This document shows positions 38,598 to 47,827 of a DNA stretch of 64,000 nt, one piece after another; positions within the stretch are counted from its first letter, which is position 1, and each line of letters opens with the position of its first letter. The notes beneath the pieces are model-generated. The model was not told where the DNA came from. It saw only the letters and a program-made list of their open reading frames with translations, and made no database searches. The stretch is from Ancylobacter rudongensis (GTDB lineage: Bacteria; Pseudomonadota; Alphaproteobacteria; Rhizobiales; Xanthobacteraceae), in the NCBI RefSeq assembly GCF_900100155.1, contig NZ_FMTP01000011.1:1-64000 (forward strand). The letters run 5' to 3'. The position numbers were made by a program, and so were the translations under genes.

Positions 38598-39337
38598 GCC
38601 CTGCGCCCCGGCAGGACGCGGGCGATGAGAAAGGCCAGCGTGCCACCGCCCACGCCCGCCCAGAACAGATCGAGCCCGCCGGGCGAGTTGGCCACCAGGG
38701 GCGAGATCGACGTCCCCAAGCCAATGGCGAGCCAGTCAACCGGCCGACGGGCGTTGCGGACCAGCAGGATGGCGAAGGAGATCGGCGTCAGAAGCAGCAG
38801 CGCCACCGCCAGCGGCCCTGGCAGAGCGCCGGTGAGATAGAAACCGATGGCCGTGCCGGCCATGCTGAGCACGGTAAGGCCGAACCCAAGTCCGGCCGCA
38901 TAGGAAGGCCGCCCTTCCGGGGCCACCTTGGGCAGCAGCCGGAAGCCCTCCGCCCACATGGTGACGGCGACGAAATGGGCGCAGACAAGTTCGCTCAGCA
39001 GCCGTGGACGAGGGCCTCGCATTAACGGCATCAGCGACACCACCATCGGCAGCAACCGGACGCCGGAAAGACAGACCGCCACCGCCAGCGCCGGCAACGA
39101 GGCTCCTGCGGCGAGGCCACCGACCAGGATCACCTGAGCCGGCAACGCCCAAACCAGCAAGGTCGAGAGAAGACCGGCGAGGATCGGAAAGCCGAGATCG
39201 TGCAGCAGCCCGCCAAAGCCAATGAAGGTCGCCACCAGAACGACACCGGGCGTCGACACGGCGCCGCGCATCCCGCGCAGAAACCAGCGCGCCGGGCGGG
39301 CAGTGTCTAGGGGGTGAGAATCCGGGAGGGCATTCAT
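38594..39337 (-). CDS. azlC: AzlC family branched-chain amino-acid exporter subunit
   Basis: 247 residues from the ATG of MNALPDSHPLD; seven to eight membrane helices. Family signatures are GVVLVATFIGFGGLLHDLGFP, PAQVILVGGLAAGASLPALAVAVCLSGVRLLPMVVSL and NARRPVDWLAIGLG. Forms the large subunit with AzlD. No Lrp-type regulator adjoins. The spacer of 162 bp to the clpA terminator is otherwise empty. Confidence 0.9.
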   Translation of the reverse strand: MNALPDSHPLDTARPARWFLRGMRGAVSTPGVVLVATFIGFGGLLHDLGFPILAGLLSTLLVWALPAQVILVGGLAAGASLPALAVAVCLSGVRLLPMVVSLMPLMRGPRPRLLSELVCAHFVAVTMWAEGFRLLPKVAPEGRPSYAAGLGFGLTVLSMAGTAIGFYLTGALPGPLAVALLLLTPISFAILLVRNARRPVDWLAIGLGTSISPLVANSPGGLDLFWAGVGGGTLAFLIARVLPGRRA

Positions 39338-39498
39338 GTGAACTCGCGTTGGCGTTCTGCGGCGCCCTCCCCCGGCCGTCAAGCGAAAGGACGGCCCGCC
39401 GTCGCATGGCTGCCATGAGCCTCTGCCCACAGGCTCTACCGTGATGCCTGCCGCCAGCGGCGGCCAAGCGCGCCGCTAAGCTCCCTTCGCGCGGCTCC

Positions 39499-39534
39499 AT
39501 AAAACGAAACCGCCCGCGACAGTGTCGCGGGCGG
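39499..39534 (-). terminator. Rho-independent terminator of clpA
   Basis: Read on the minus strand, CCGCCCGCGAC-ACT-GTCGCGGGCGG is followed by TTTCGTTTTAT. An 11-bp perfect stem and T-rich tail, 33 bases after the clpA stop. Confidence 0.93.
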
Positions 39535-39567
39535 TCCCTCATTTCCTGGCAGATGCTTGAGGCGGCC

Positions 39568-42006
39568 TCAGGCCTTGACCAGCGGCACCTTCGGCACTTT
39601 CGAAGAGCCGGACTTGCCACGGCTCGCCGTCGCGGCCGGCTTCTTGGCCTTGGCGGCGGGGGCCTTGCGACGCGGCGCCCGCTTGGCCTTGGGCGGCTCG
39701 ATCTTCTCCGGCTTGGGCGTGATCGGCCCCTCCGGGAACTCGAAGCCGAGCGAAGTCTCGCCGTCCTCGTCGGTCTTGAGCACGACGCGGACATGGCCAC
39801 CCGCGCGCAGCTTGCCGAACAGCACCTCGTCGGCAAGCGCCTTCTTGATGTGCTCCTGGATCACCCGGCCCATCGGTCGGGCACCCATCTGTTGGTCGTA
39901 GCCGCGTTCCACCAGCCAGGCGGTCGCCTCGTCCGACAGCTCGATGGTGACGTTGCGGTCGGCCAACTGGGCCTCAAGCTGAAGCACGAACTTCTCCACC
40001 ACTAGCGAGATGACCTCGTTGGTGAGGTGGGCGAAGGGGATGATGGCGTCCAGGCGGTTGCGAAACTCCGGCGCGAAGAGGCGGTTGATGGCCTCCACGT
40101 CGTCGCCCTCGCGCTTGGTACGGGTGAAGCCGAAAGCCGACTTCGACAAATCGGCGGCACCCGCATTGGTCGTCATGATCAGGATGACGTTGCGGAAATC
40201 CACCTGCTTGCCGTTGTGGTCGGTCAGCTTCCCATGGTCCATCACCTGCAGCAGGATGTTGAACAGGTCGGGATGCGCCTTCTCAATTTCGTCGAGCAGC
40301 AGCACGCAGTGCGGGTGCTGGTCGATGCCATCGGTCAAAAGGCCACCCTGGTCAAAGCCAACATAGCCAGGAGGCGCGCCGATCAGCCGCGAAATGGTGT
40401 GCCGCTCCATATACTCGGACATGTCAAAGCGCAGCAACTCGACACCGAGGCTGGAGGCCAGCTGCTTGGCCACTTCGGTCTTGCCGACGCCGGTGGGGCC
40501 GGAGAACAGGTAGGAGCCGATCGGCTTCTCGGGCTCGCGCAGACCCGCCCGCGCCAGCTTGATCGCCGAGGACAACGCCTCGATCGCCTTGTCCTGACCG
40601 TAGACGACGCGCTTCAGCGTCGTCTCCAGCGCCGAGAGGATTTCGGTATCGGACTTGGACACCGACTTTGGCGGGATGCGGGCGATGGTGGCGACGGTGG
40701 CCTCGATCTCCTTCACGCCAATGATCTTCTTGCGCCGGCCCTCGGGTAGCAGCATCTGCGCCGCGCCGGATTCGTCGATGATGTCGATCGCCTTGTCCGG
40801 CAGCTTGCGGTCATGGATGTAGCGCGCGGAGAGCTCCACCGCCGCCTTGATGGCGTCATTGGTGTAGCGCAGCCGATGATAGTCCTCGAAATAGGGCTTC
40901 AGCCCCTTCAGGATCTCGATGGCGTCCGGCACGGTCGGCTCCGGCACGTCGATCTTCTGGAAGCGGCGGACCAAGGCCCGGTCCTTCTCGAAGTACTGGC
41001 GGTATTCCTTGTAGGTGGTCGAGCCGATGCAGCGCAGCGTGCCCGCTGCGAGGGCAGGCTTGAGCAGATTGGAGGCATCCATAGCCCCGCCCGAGGTCGC
41101 ACCGGCACCGATCACCGTGTGGATCTCGTCGATGAACATGATGGCATCGGGATAGGCCTCGATCTCCTTGACCACCTGCTTGAGGCGCTCCTCGAAATCG
41201 CCGCGGTAGCGGGTGCCCGCCAACAGCGCGCCCATATCGAGCGAGAAGACAGTGGCCTTGGCGAGGACATCAGGCACTTCGCCGGCGACGATGCGGCGCG
41301 CCAGGCCCTCGGCGATGGCGGTCTTGCCGACGCCGGGGTCGCCCACGAAGAGCGGATTGTTCTTGGAGCGGCGGCAGAGCACCTGGATGGTGCGCTGAAT
41401 CTCGCTGTCGCGACCGATCAGCGGGTCGATCTTGCCCTCGCGCGCCTTCTTGTTGAGGTTCACGCAATAGGCCTCGAGCGCATCGGCCTTCTTCTTGGTG
41501 TCCTCCCCGGTCTTCGTCTCCGTCTCCTCCTCGGCGCCGCGAACGGGTCGACTTTCCGACATGCCGGCGCGCTTGGCGATGCCGTGGCTGATGTAGTTGA
41601 CGGCATCATAGCGCGTCATGTCCTGCTCTTGCAGGAAATAGGCCGCATGGCTCTCACGCTCAGCGAAGATGGCCACCAGCACGTTTGCGCCGGTGACTTC
41701 CTCGCGGCCGGAGGACTGCACATGGATGACGGCGCGCTGAATGACGCGCTGGAACCCGGCGGTGGGCTTTGAATCCTCGCCAGCGTCCTGAACCAGATTG
41801 TCGAGCTCGGTATCAATGTACTCGACGAGATTGCGCCGCAGCTTGTCGATGTCGACATTGCAGGCGCGCATCACCGCCGCGGAATCCTGATCGTCGACCA
41901 GCGACAGCAGCAGGTGCTCGAGCGTGGCGTATTCGTGGTGGCGCTCATTGGCGAGCGCGAGGGCCCGGTGAAGCGACTGCTCGAGGCTTCGGGAGAAGGT
42001 GGGCAT
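39568..42006 (-). CDS. clpA: ATP-dependent Clp protease ATP-binding subunit ClpA
   Basis: 812 residues. Double Clp-N repeats start [33 protein letters not shown]-1 has [13 protein letters not shown] and [12 protein letters not shown]-2 has [13 protein letters not shown] and [12 protein letters not shown]. The ClpP-contact loop reads SAFGFTRT rather than the E. coli IGL, which appears usual for alphaproteobacteria. The last 50-55 residues form a Lys/Ala/Pro/Arg-rich extension with no structural match ([18 protein letters not shown]…). Unfolds substrates for ClpP. Preceded by clpS 31 bases upstream on the same strand. Confidence 0.96.
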   Translation of the reverse strand: MPTFSRSLEQSLHRALALANERHHEYATLEHLLLSLVDDQDSAAVMRACNVDIDKLRRNLVEYIDTELDNLVQDAGEDSKPTAGFQRVIQRAVIHVQSSGREEVTGANVLVAIFAERESHAAYFLQEQDMTRYDAVNYISHGIAKRAGMSESRPVRGAEEETETKTGEDTKKKADALEAYCVNLNKKAREGKIDPLIGRDSEIQRTIQVLCRRSKNNPLFVGDPGVGKTAIAEGLARRIVAGEVPDVLAKATVFSLDMGALLAGTRYRGDFEERLKQVVKEIEAYPDAIMFIDEIHTVIGAGATSGGAMDASNLLKPALAAGTLRCIGSTTYKEYRQYFEKDRALVRRFQKIDVPEPTVPDAIEILKGLKPYFEDYHRLRYTNDAIKAAVELSARYIHDRKLPDKAIDIIDESGAAQMLLPEGRRKKIIGVKEIEATVATIARIPPKSVSKSDTEILSALETTLKRVVYGQDKAIEALSSAIKLARAGLREPEKPIGSYLFSGPTGVGKTEVAKQLASSLGVELLRFDMSEYMERHTISRLIGAPPGYVGFDQGGLLTDGIDQHPHCVLLLDEIEKAHPDLFNILLQVMDHGKLTDHNGKQVDFRNVILIMTTNAGAADLSKSAFGFTRTKREGDDVEAINRLFAPEFRNRLDAIIPFAHLTNEVISLVVEKFVLQLEAQLADRNVTIELSDEATAWLVERGYDQQMGARPMGRVIQEHIKKALADEVLFGKLRAGGHVRVVLKTDEDGETSLGFEFPEGPITPKPEKIEPPKAKRAPRRKAPAAKAKKPAATASRGKSGSSKVPKVPLVKA

Positions 42007-42037
42007 CGGGACCTCTTCGTTTAGCCGTCGCGGGGCG

Positions 42038-42409
42038 TCACTTCTTCTCCATGACGCACTGCAAAGGATGCTGGTGCTTGCGCGCGAAGTCCATCACCTG
42101 CGTGACCTTTGTTTCGGCCACTTCATAGGTAAAGATACCGCACTCCCCCACGCCATGCTGATGCACATGCAGCATGATCTGGGTGGCTTCCTCCCGGTTC
42201 TTGCTGAAAAAGTGCTCCAGCACATGCACGACGAACTCCATTGGCGTGTAGTCGTCGTTGACCAGAAGCACCCGGTAGAGATTGGGCCGCTTGACCTGCG
42301 GCTTAGTACGCGTGATCACCGCCGTCCCGGGCGCGTTGTCCCCGCGGCGGCGACGCTCGTCGTCGGCCATCATAGCCTCACGCGGCTGAAATTCGGCGTG
42401 GTCGGACAT
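42038..42409 (-). CDS. clpS: ATP-dependent Clp protease adaptor ClpS
   Basis: 123 residues. The core [25 protein letters not shown] gives the N-degron pocket, then [25 protein letters not shown] and the end PLQCVMEKK. The N-terminal 40 residues are flexible. ClpS delivers N-degron proteins to ClpA, its cotranscribed partner. ATG at 42409. Confidence 0.96.
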   Translation of the reverse strand: MSDHAEFQPREAMMADDERRRRGDNAPGTAVITRTKPQVKRPNLYRVLLVNDDYTPMEFVVHVLEHFFSKNREEATQIMLHVHQHGVGECGIFTYEVAETKVTQVMDFARKHQHPLQCVMEKK

Positions 42410-42726
42410 TCATGCATTCCCCAACCGGCGAACCGGCCTTCGTTAGATATAATAAGTACGCATCTCCGCTCACGCCAGAGGCCCGAGCGGAACCGACTGT
42501 CGCATTCCGGTGACAATTCTTTGAGGCGGGCGGCCGCTCATCGCGCTTCAGCGCGTCATTCCGTGGGGCCGCGGCCTGCGCGCCAGCCCAAATAAAAAAG
42601 CCCGGCGCTGAGGCCGGGCCTTCTTGAAACACATGAACAGCCCGAACTCCCTTTCCGGACCGCCCCTCTACACCAGACAAATGCCCGGTGTTGCAATGTC
42701 AGTGGCAGCCGGTCAGCTGCCGCACA
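42410..42726. other. Spacer between clpS start and phasin gene end
   Basis: 317 bases with no gene. It holds the phasin terminator (42591-42620). A weak AT-rich block (TTATTATATC on the minus strand, about 42445-42455) could be the clpS -10, but no clear -35 is seen. Confidence 0.4.
42591..42620 (-). terminator. Rho-independent terminator of the phasin gene
   Basis: Minus strand: GCCCGGC-CTCAGC-GCCGGGC followed by TTTTTTATTT. A 7-bp GC stem and a strong T tract about 105 bases after the phasin stop. Confidence 0.9.
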
Positions 42727-43065
42727 TCACTTGGTGGCAGTGACCTTGGCGAGGACGCTCTCATACGGCTTGTAGGTCTCTTTCGCCAGGTCGGCATAAA
42801 GCTCGCCCATCTTGGTCGCCTGGGCGACGAAGCGCTCATAGGCGCTCTTGAAATAAGCCGACTGGATCTCGACAGCCTTATCCAGCGTCTTGGCGCCGAA
42901 CAGCTTCTCGGCGGTGGCGGTGCCTTCCTCGAAGGACTTCTTCGAGTAGTCGGCGACCTCGATGGCGATCGCCTGGACGCCCTTGGAAACCGTGCCGAAG
43001 CTCTTGCTCGCAAGCTCGAGATTGTCCTTGCCGACCTTCTGGATGTCTTCAAAATTCTGCAGCAT
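42727..43065 (-). CDS. Phasin (PHA granule-associated protein)
   Basis: 112 residues from the ATG of MLQNFEDIQKVGKDNLELASKS. Helical, with repeated amphipathic stretches (FGTVSKGVQAIAIEVADYSKKSFEEGTATAEKLFGAKTLDKAVEIQSAYFKSAYERFVAQATKMGELYADLAKE), the hallmark of the phasin_2 family. Coats polyhydroxyalkanoate granules. It has a good promoter (43145-43174) and its own terminator, so it is a strongly expressed monocistronic unit. No phaC/phaR adjoins. Confidence 0.9.
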   Translation of the reverse strand: MLQNFEDIQKVGKDNLELASKSFGTVSKGVQAIAIEVADYSKKSFEEGTATAEKLFGAKTLDKAVEIQSAYFKSAYERFVAQATKMGELYADLAKETYKPYESVLAKVTATK

Positions 43066-43429
43066 GAGCCCAACTCCTGTGGTGTTTCGCCACGCGCGTC
43101 GCGCATCAGCCGCACGCGCCCGCCCGGGAATTCTCCCTGGGGATTTTGTAATGCACCGCACCAAGACCCGTCAAGGAAATTGTGCAACGCAACATACCGC
43201 CCCACCGAACGCAGTCCCCACACCATCTTCGCGCCATATCAACAGGGTTGATGGCATTCTTTACGACTCTGTAACCGTGCCCTTTTTAAGATTTGGGAAG
43301 TGATGGTTCGGCAGGGTTCCTTAACCGGTCGAGGCCTTCGCAGCGGCAGCAATTGTCCTGCGATGCCTTGTCCCTGGCGAATGTGTGAAGTTTCCGGCAG
43401 TGGCCGGCGAAGAGTAGCGGGACGGTCAT
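43066..43429. other. Divergent control region between phasin and D,D-carboxypeptidase
   Basis: 364 bases, no gene. Holds the phasin promoter with a TGC-rich motif on its upstream side (43180-43195). On the plus side TTGATG at 43248-43253 may serve as a -35 for the carboxypeptidase, but the matching -10 is poor. Confidence 0.45.
43145..43174 (-). promoter_or_regulatory. Sigma-70-like promoter of the phasin gene
   Basis: On the minus strand TTGACG (43174-43169) and TACAAA (43150-43145) are separated by 18 bases. This gives a 5/6 and 4/6 match, with the expected start some 75-80 bases before the phasin ATG. Just upstream lies TGTTGCGTTGCACAA, a TGC-rich sequence of the kind bound by PhaR in other alphaproteobacteria; this last point is inference. 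Confidence 0.6.
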
Positions 43430-45094
43430 ATGCAGGTTCCGAGAATGGTTGGCGCCACTTTCATGCGTGCCGCCGTGGCGGTTTTGGCGGTCTCCCTGCT
43501 GGGTGCAGGCGTGGCGGAAGCCGCGTCCAAGAAGAAGAAGTCGGTACGCGCCAAGTCGGCTGTCACACGCAGCGTGGCCAGCACCGGCACCTGGCATCGC
43601 GGCTATTCCCACATCGTCGTCGATGCCAATACCGGACGCATTCTCGACGCCGATAACGCCGACGCCCTCCGCCACCCGGCATCCGTCACCAAGGTGATGA
43701 CGCTCTATCTGCTGTTCGAACAGTTGGAGAGCGGCCGTATGAGGCTCAACACACCGCTGCGCGTGTCGGCCTATGCCGCCGCGCAGCAGCCTTCCAAGCT
43801 TGGCGTCAAGGCCGGCTCCACCATCTCGGTCGAGGATGCCATTCAGGCGCTCGTCACCCGCTCCGCCAACGACGTAGCCGTCGTGATCGCCGAGAACATT
43901 TCCGGAAGCTCCTCCAGCTTTGCCAATCTGATGACGCGCCGCGCCCGCCAGCTCGGTATGTCGCGTACGGTGTTCAAGAATCCGAACGGACTGCCCAGCC
44001 CTGAGCAGGTCACGACCGCCCGCGACCTCGCCACGCTCGGCCGTGCCGTCCAGGAGCGCTTCCCGAAGTACTACGGCTATTTCGAAGCTCGCAGCTTCCA
44101 GTATCGCGGCGTCGCCATCCGCAACCACAATCGCCTGCTGGGCCGTGTCGATGGTGTCGACGGCATCAAGACCGGCTACACCAACGCCTCCGGCTTCAAC
44201 CTGCTCACTAGCGTCAAGAAGAATGGGCGCTACGTGATCGCGGTGGTGATGGGCGGCAAGAGCGCGGCCTCGCGCGATAACCAGATGGTCGCACTGCTCA
44301 ACGAAAACCTTGGCAAGGCCCAGTCCGGCCGTCAGATGGTCGCCCGCATGAGCGGGCCGCCGCAGGGGGCCTCGGCCGACGAAGCCGTCGCGCCGGTTGC
44401 TCTGGTCGACGAAACCCCGGCAGCGCCCAAGACCATTCCAGTGCCGACTAGCAGCCCCCGCGTCGCCATGGCGTCCGCCGTCGCCGACGTGGTTAGCACT
44501 GGCTCGATTCCGACGCCGGCCCCCTCGCCGGCCCGCCCGACCCAGGCGGTGGCCAGCGCGCCGGCGCCGAATGCGCCGCCCGTCGGCTCGGCCGCCCCGA
44601 TTGTGCCGGTCGCGGTGAAGACGGTGGCGGTGGCCCGGCCCAGCCAGCCTGTCGCCTCCTTCAGCAATCAGCCGGGTATCCTCGGCACGCTGTCCTTCAC
44701 CAATGGCTTCGTCTCTGATGCCTCCGAGGCGCCTGCTGCGGCTCCGGCCCAGCGCGCCATCCGCCAGCAGGTGCAGGTGGCGAGCGCCGGCCCGATCGAG
44801 ATCCCGCGTCAGGACGCCGAGAACGCCGACCAGTCCGCCGCGCCGCGTTCCGGCTGGGCAATCCAGATCGGCGCCTTCGGCAGCGAAGCCGATGCCCGCG
44901 CCCAGATCGCCAAGGCGCAGCAAAAGGCCGGCAGCGCCCTCGCCAAGGCCGATGCCTATACGGAGCAGGCGGTAAAGGGCTCGACCCGGATCGTGCGGGC
45001 GCGCTTCGCCGGCTTCGACGCCGAATCCGCTGCACGGAAGGCCTGTCAGGCCCTCAAACGCAGCGACTTCGGTTGCATGGTCTTCCGCAACTGA
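43430..45094 (+). CDS. D-alanyl-D-alanine carboxypeptidase (S11) with SPOR domain
   Basis: 554 residues. Signal peptide ends AEA-ASKKKK. The peptidase motifs are PASVTKVMT (Ser-x-x-Lys), RSANDVAV (SxN) and GIKTGYTNASGF (KTG), covering about residues 55-285. A long Pro/Ala linker (300-460) leads to a C-terminal SPOR domain (GWAIQIGAFGSEADARAQIAKAQ… FAGFDAESAARKACQAL), which targets denuded septal glycan. The combination trims peptide stems at the division site. An ATG five codons downstream is an alternative start. Confidence 0.94.
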   Translation: MQVPRMVGATFMRAAVAVLAVSLLGAGVAEAASKKKKSVRAKSAVTRSVASTGTWHRGYSHIVVDANTGRILDADNADALRHPASVTKVMTLYLLFEQLESGRMRLNTPLRVSAYAAAQQPSKLGVKAGSTISVEDAIQALVTRSANDVAVVIAENISGSSSSFANLMTRRARQLGMSRTVFKNPNGLPSPEQVTTARDLATLGRAVQERFPKYYGYFEARSFQYRGVAIRNHNRLLGRVDGVDGIKTGYTNASGFNLLTSVKKNGRYVIAVVMGGKSAASRDNQMVALLNENLGKAQSGRQMVARMSGPPQGASADEAVAPVALVDETPAAPKTIPVPTSSPRVAMASAVADVVSTGSIPTPAPSPARPTQAVASAPAPNAPPVGSAAPIVPVAVKTVAVARPSQPVASFSNQPGILGTLSFTNGFVSDASEAPAAAPAQRAIRQQVQVASAGPIEIPRQDAENADQSAAPRSGWAIQIGAFGSEADARAQIAKAQQKAGSALAKADAYTEQAVKGSTRIVRARFAGFDAESAARKACQALKRSDFGCMVFRN

Positions 45095-45108
45095 CCGGGG
45101 GGATGGGA

Positions 45109-45807
45109 TCAATGGCGGTCGAGCAGGACATCCTTCGCTTCGTTTACCCGGGCAGCGAGATAGTTCGACCCGCCCTGGTCGGGATGGAGTTTCTTCATAA
45201 GGGATCGGTGAGCCTGGCGGATCTCGTCCGCCCCCGTCCCCGGCTGAAGCCCCAGGATCTGGTAGGCCTCCTCTTCCGTCATCGCGCCGCGGCGCGGCGG
45301 GTCAGCGCGCCGCCCGCCCGCATGTCCGTCCACGTTCTCACGCCAGCCGGGCGACCGGCGGTCAAGATAAGCTTCGAGTAGCTGGCGGCTCTCGACATCC
45401 ACGTCGAGCGCCAGGCGGGCAAGGCTCGGGACGTCGAGCGTATCGAGCGCGGTACCACTCAGTGGGCCGTTGATCACCTTTCCGGCCAGCCGCCCGCTGT
45501 CATGGTCGAGCTCCATGTCGAGAAAGGCCGTCCGGACCTTCGATGTCCCACCCTGGCTCGGCTCGCTCTTCGCCGAAGAGAACGCCTTTCGGATATCCCA
45601 GCCGAAGAGAGAAAGGCCGAATATCCCGAGCGGCAAGGCCGTCTCGATATGGCCACGCATGCCGAGAAATCCTGCCACAACGATAAGCGCGCCGCCCCCG
45701 ACCCTGCGCCCGAGCTTGGCGAGGACCGCCGGGTTGGATCGGCCAAACGCCTTCAGCCCGTAGTAGAGCAAGGCGACGATCGCCGCCCCGATAACCAGAT
45801 TGATCAT
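45109..45807 (-). CDS. Membrane-anchored DnaJ-domain protein
   Basis: 232 residues. N-terminal membrane helix (MINLVIGAAIVALLYYGLKAFG) and a second hydrophobic stretch (VGGGALIVVAGFLGM), then a central region and a C-terminal J domain (TEEEAYQILGLQPGTGADEIRQAHRSLMKKLHPDQGGSN) with an intact HPD. The topology, with the J domain at the very end, recalls DnaJC15/Pam18. The start overlaps the VWA stop as ATGA, so translation is coupled. Confidence 0.88.
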   Translation of the reverse strand: MINLVIGAAIVALLYYGLKAFGRSNPAVLAKLGRRVGGGALIVVAGFLGMRGHIETALPLGIFGLSLFGWDIRKAFSSAKSEPSQGGTSKVRTAFLDMELDHDSGRLAGKVINGPLSGTALDTLDVPSLARLALDVDVESRQLLEAYLDRRSPGWRENVDGHAGGRRADPPRRGAMTEEEAYQILGLQPGTGADEIRQAHRSLMKKLHPDQGGSNYLAARVNEAKDVLLDRH

Positions 45808-46532
45808 CGCGTATCCTGCATCGCGGAAATAAGCCGGCGCGCGCCGGGCGAGGCGCCCGCAAGGGCGGCCAGCGCCTTCGCCCCGCCGGCGGCATAGGAA
45901 GCCGCCGCGCGCAGCAAAGCCCGCAACTCGGTGGAGGCCCCAGCGTCGAAGCGGCAATAGGCCCCCTTGGTCAGCCGCGCAATCTCGCGAAAGGCGCGCT
46001 CGGCGGCCGGGTCGGCGCCTTCCTGGAACATGAAGGCGGGCACGCCACGCAGCGCCAGCGGGCCCGCCTCGGCGCAGAGCGCATCGACATTCTCCTCCAT
46101 CGCATCGCCCACGAACACCAGCGCGCCGACAGGCCCCTTTGCGGCTTGCGCACCCGCATGGTTCAGCACCCGCCCGATCTGGGTCCGCCCGCCCTGGCAC
46201 TGGATGCGCGCCATCAACGCACCGAGCTTCGTTCCGTCGCCCATCCAGGGCGAGGCGCGGCACTCGCTGAGGCCACGATAATAGACGAGCTGCATATCGA
46301 GCCCGCCAATGCGGGCGGCCTCCTCGAACATCTCCATCTGCAGGGCGCAGGCGAGATCCCAGGTGGGTCCACGGCTCATCGTCGCATCGAGGCCAAAGAT
46401 CAGCCGCCCGCGCCGCTCGGCGGTAAGAGGTGCTCGGCGCTCCAGTTCCGCCAGGAAGGCGGAGGCCTCGGCGGAAAGCGCGGCGGGCGTCGCCGTGTTG
46501 TTTTTGGTCGTTACGGTCTTGTCGGCGGCCAT
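45804..46532 (-). CDS. VWA-domain protein, predicted MIDAS site
   Basis: 242 residues from the ATG of MAADKTVTTKN. The von Willebrand A fold is suggested by RLIFGLDATMSRGPTWDLACALQMEMF, with a DATMS sequence at the DxSxS site, a Thr in GGRTQIG, and GALVFVGDAMEEN for the third ligand. No signal peptide or membrane helix. Its stop codon overlaps the start of the DnaJ protein, indicating a two-gene unit. Function not known. Divergent from panC with 161 bp. Confidence 0.85.
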   Translation of the reverse strand: MAADKTVTTKNNTATPAALSAEASAFLAELERRAPLTAERRGRLIFGLDATMSRGPTWDLACALQMEMFEEAARIGGLDMQLVYYRGLSECRASPWMGDGTKLGALMARIQCQGGRTQIGRVLNHAGAQAAKGPVGALVFVGDAMEENVDALCAEAGPLALRGVPAFMFQEGADPAAERAFREIARLTKGAYCRFDAGASTELRALLRAAASYAAGGAKALAALAGASPGARRLISAMQDTR

Positions 46533-46693
46533 TGCGGTTTCCGATGAGGATTCGGCGCGAGTGTAGCGGGGGATGCGCCCCGGCGAACAGCCCACTCGCC
46601 AAGGGTTGACCGTGGGAGCCTCGCCCGCGCCGTAGGTTGACGCTCAGGGCGGCTCTGCTAGCTTCCGCGCCCCGGCCGAAAGGGGTTTTTGCC

Positions 46694-47548
46694 ATGACGA
46701 GCGCCCGCGCGATCCGCACCGTTCATACCGTCGCTGCGCTGCGCGCGCAGGTGAACCGATGGCGCGCGGCTGGCGAACGGATTGCCCTCGTTCCCACCAT
46801 GGGCGCGCTCCATGCCGGCCATGTGGCCTTGATGGACGCCGCGCGGGAGACGGCGGACCGCATCATTGTGTCGATCTTCGTCAATCCGACCCAGTTCGCC
46901 CCGACGGAGGATCTTTCGCGCTATCCGCGCACCCTTGAGGCGGACCTCCAAAAGGCGGGCAGCGCCGGGGTCGAGCTGGCGTTCGTACCCGATGTCGACG
47001 AGATGTATCCTGATGGATTTTGCACCACCGTCTCGCTACGCGGCCCGGCGCTGGGGCTGGAAACCGCGTTTCGACCGACCCATTTCGCCGGCGTCGCCAC
47101 GGTAGTGGCCAAGCTGCTGATCCAGGCGATGCCGGACGTCGCCCTGTTCGGCGAGAAGGACTATCAACAGCTCCAGGTGATAATCCGCCTGGCCCGCGAC
47201 CTCGACCTCCCGGTAGAGGTCGTTGGCGTTCCGACGGTGCGCGAGGCGGACGGCCTCGCCCTATCCTCGCGCAATGTCTATCTCTCCGCCGCTGAGCGTG
47301 CGGCAGCACCGGCGCTCTATCGTGCGCTGATGGCTGCCGCATTTAGGATCGGCCGGGAAGCCACCACCGCCGACGCCGTGGAAGAAGCACGCGCGGCCAT
47401 CATAGGCGCCGGCTTCGAGCTCGACTATGTCGAGGCCCGTCACGCCGAGACGCTGGCTCCCATCGCCTCCTCCATGGAAGGTCCGATCCGACTGCTCGTC
47501 GCCGCCCGCATTGGGTCGACGCGGCTCATCGACAATATCCCGGTTTGA
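46694..47548 (+). CDS. panC: Pantothenate synthetase
   Basis: 284 residues from the ATG of MTSARAIRTVHTVA. HIGH-like motif VPTMGALHAGHVALM, FVNPTQFAPTEDLSRYPR, ALFGEKDYQQLQVI, and the KMSKS-like SSRNVYLS are all present. It condenses pantoate and beta-alanine with ATP. panB is not adjacent in the window. Convergent with the 65-residue membrane protein. Confidence 0.97.
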   Translation: MTSARAIRTVHTVAALRAQVNRWRAAGERIALVPTMGALHAGHVALMDAARETADRIIVSIFVNPTQFAPTEDLSRYPRTLEADLQKAGSAGVELAFVPDVDEMYPDGFCTTVSLRGPALGLETAFRPTHFAGVATVVAKLLIQAMPDVALFGEKDYQQLQVIIRLARDLDLPVEVVGVPTVREADGLALSSRNVYLSAAERAAAPALYRALMAAAFRIGREATTADAVEEARAAIIGAGFELDYVEARHAETLAPIASSMEGPIRLLVAARIGSTRLIDNIPV

Positions 47549-47563
47549 CGAGGCATCCGGGCG

Positions 47564-47761
47564 CTAGATCATGACCGTGTAGGCAATCACCATGCCGACG
47601 ATGACCAGCGCGAGGCCGACGCCGAGGACGTAGCGCATCGGCTTGACCTCGGCGGCCTGCCGCTCCTGGGTGTCGGCCTTCACCACTACCTCGCCATTGT
47701 CGACCACGCGATGATCGTCCGAGTTCGTGTGGGTCATGCCGTTAGAGTTGGTCTGGTTCAT
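47564..47761 (-). CDS. Small single-pass membrane protein
   Basis: 65 residues. Polar, Asn/Asp/Glu-rich N-terminus (MNQTNSNGMTHTNSDDHRVVDNGEV) then one C-terminal helix (YVLGVGLALVIVGMVIAYTVMI). AAGGAC lies a few bases upstream of the ATG. No recognised family. Last gene of a minus-strand series after DUF1489 with a 66-base gap. Confidence 0.72.
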   Translation of the reverse strand: MNQTNSNGMTHTNSDDHRVVDNGEVVVKADTQERQAAEVKPMRYVLGVGLALVIVGMVIAYTVMI

Positions 47762-47827
47762 TCCAAGGTCCTTTCGCGTTCCGTACGGGAATAACGTGCG
47801 AAAGGGTGTTCGGGTCCCTCGAAACAG

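Noticed and set aside
43286-45112. Open minus-strand frame of 608 codons opposite the D,D-carboxypeptidase
   Set aside because: Repetitive Gly/Arg/His/Asp composition, no recognisable domain, and antisense to a well-supported secreted enzyme.
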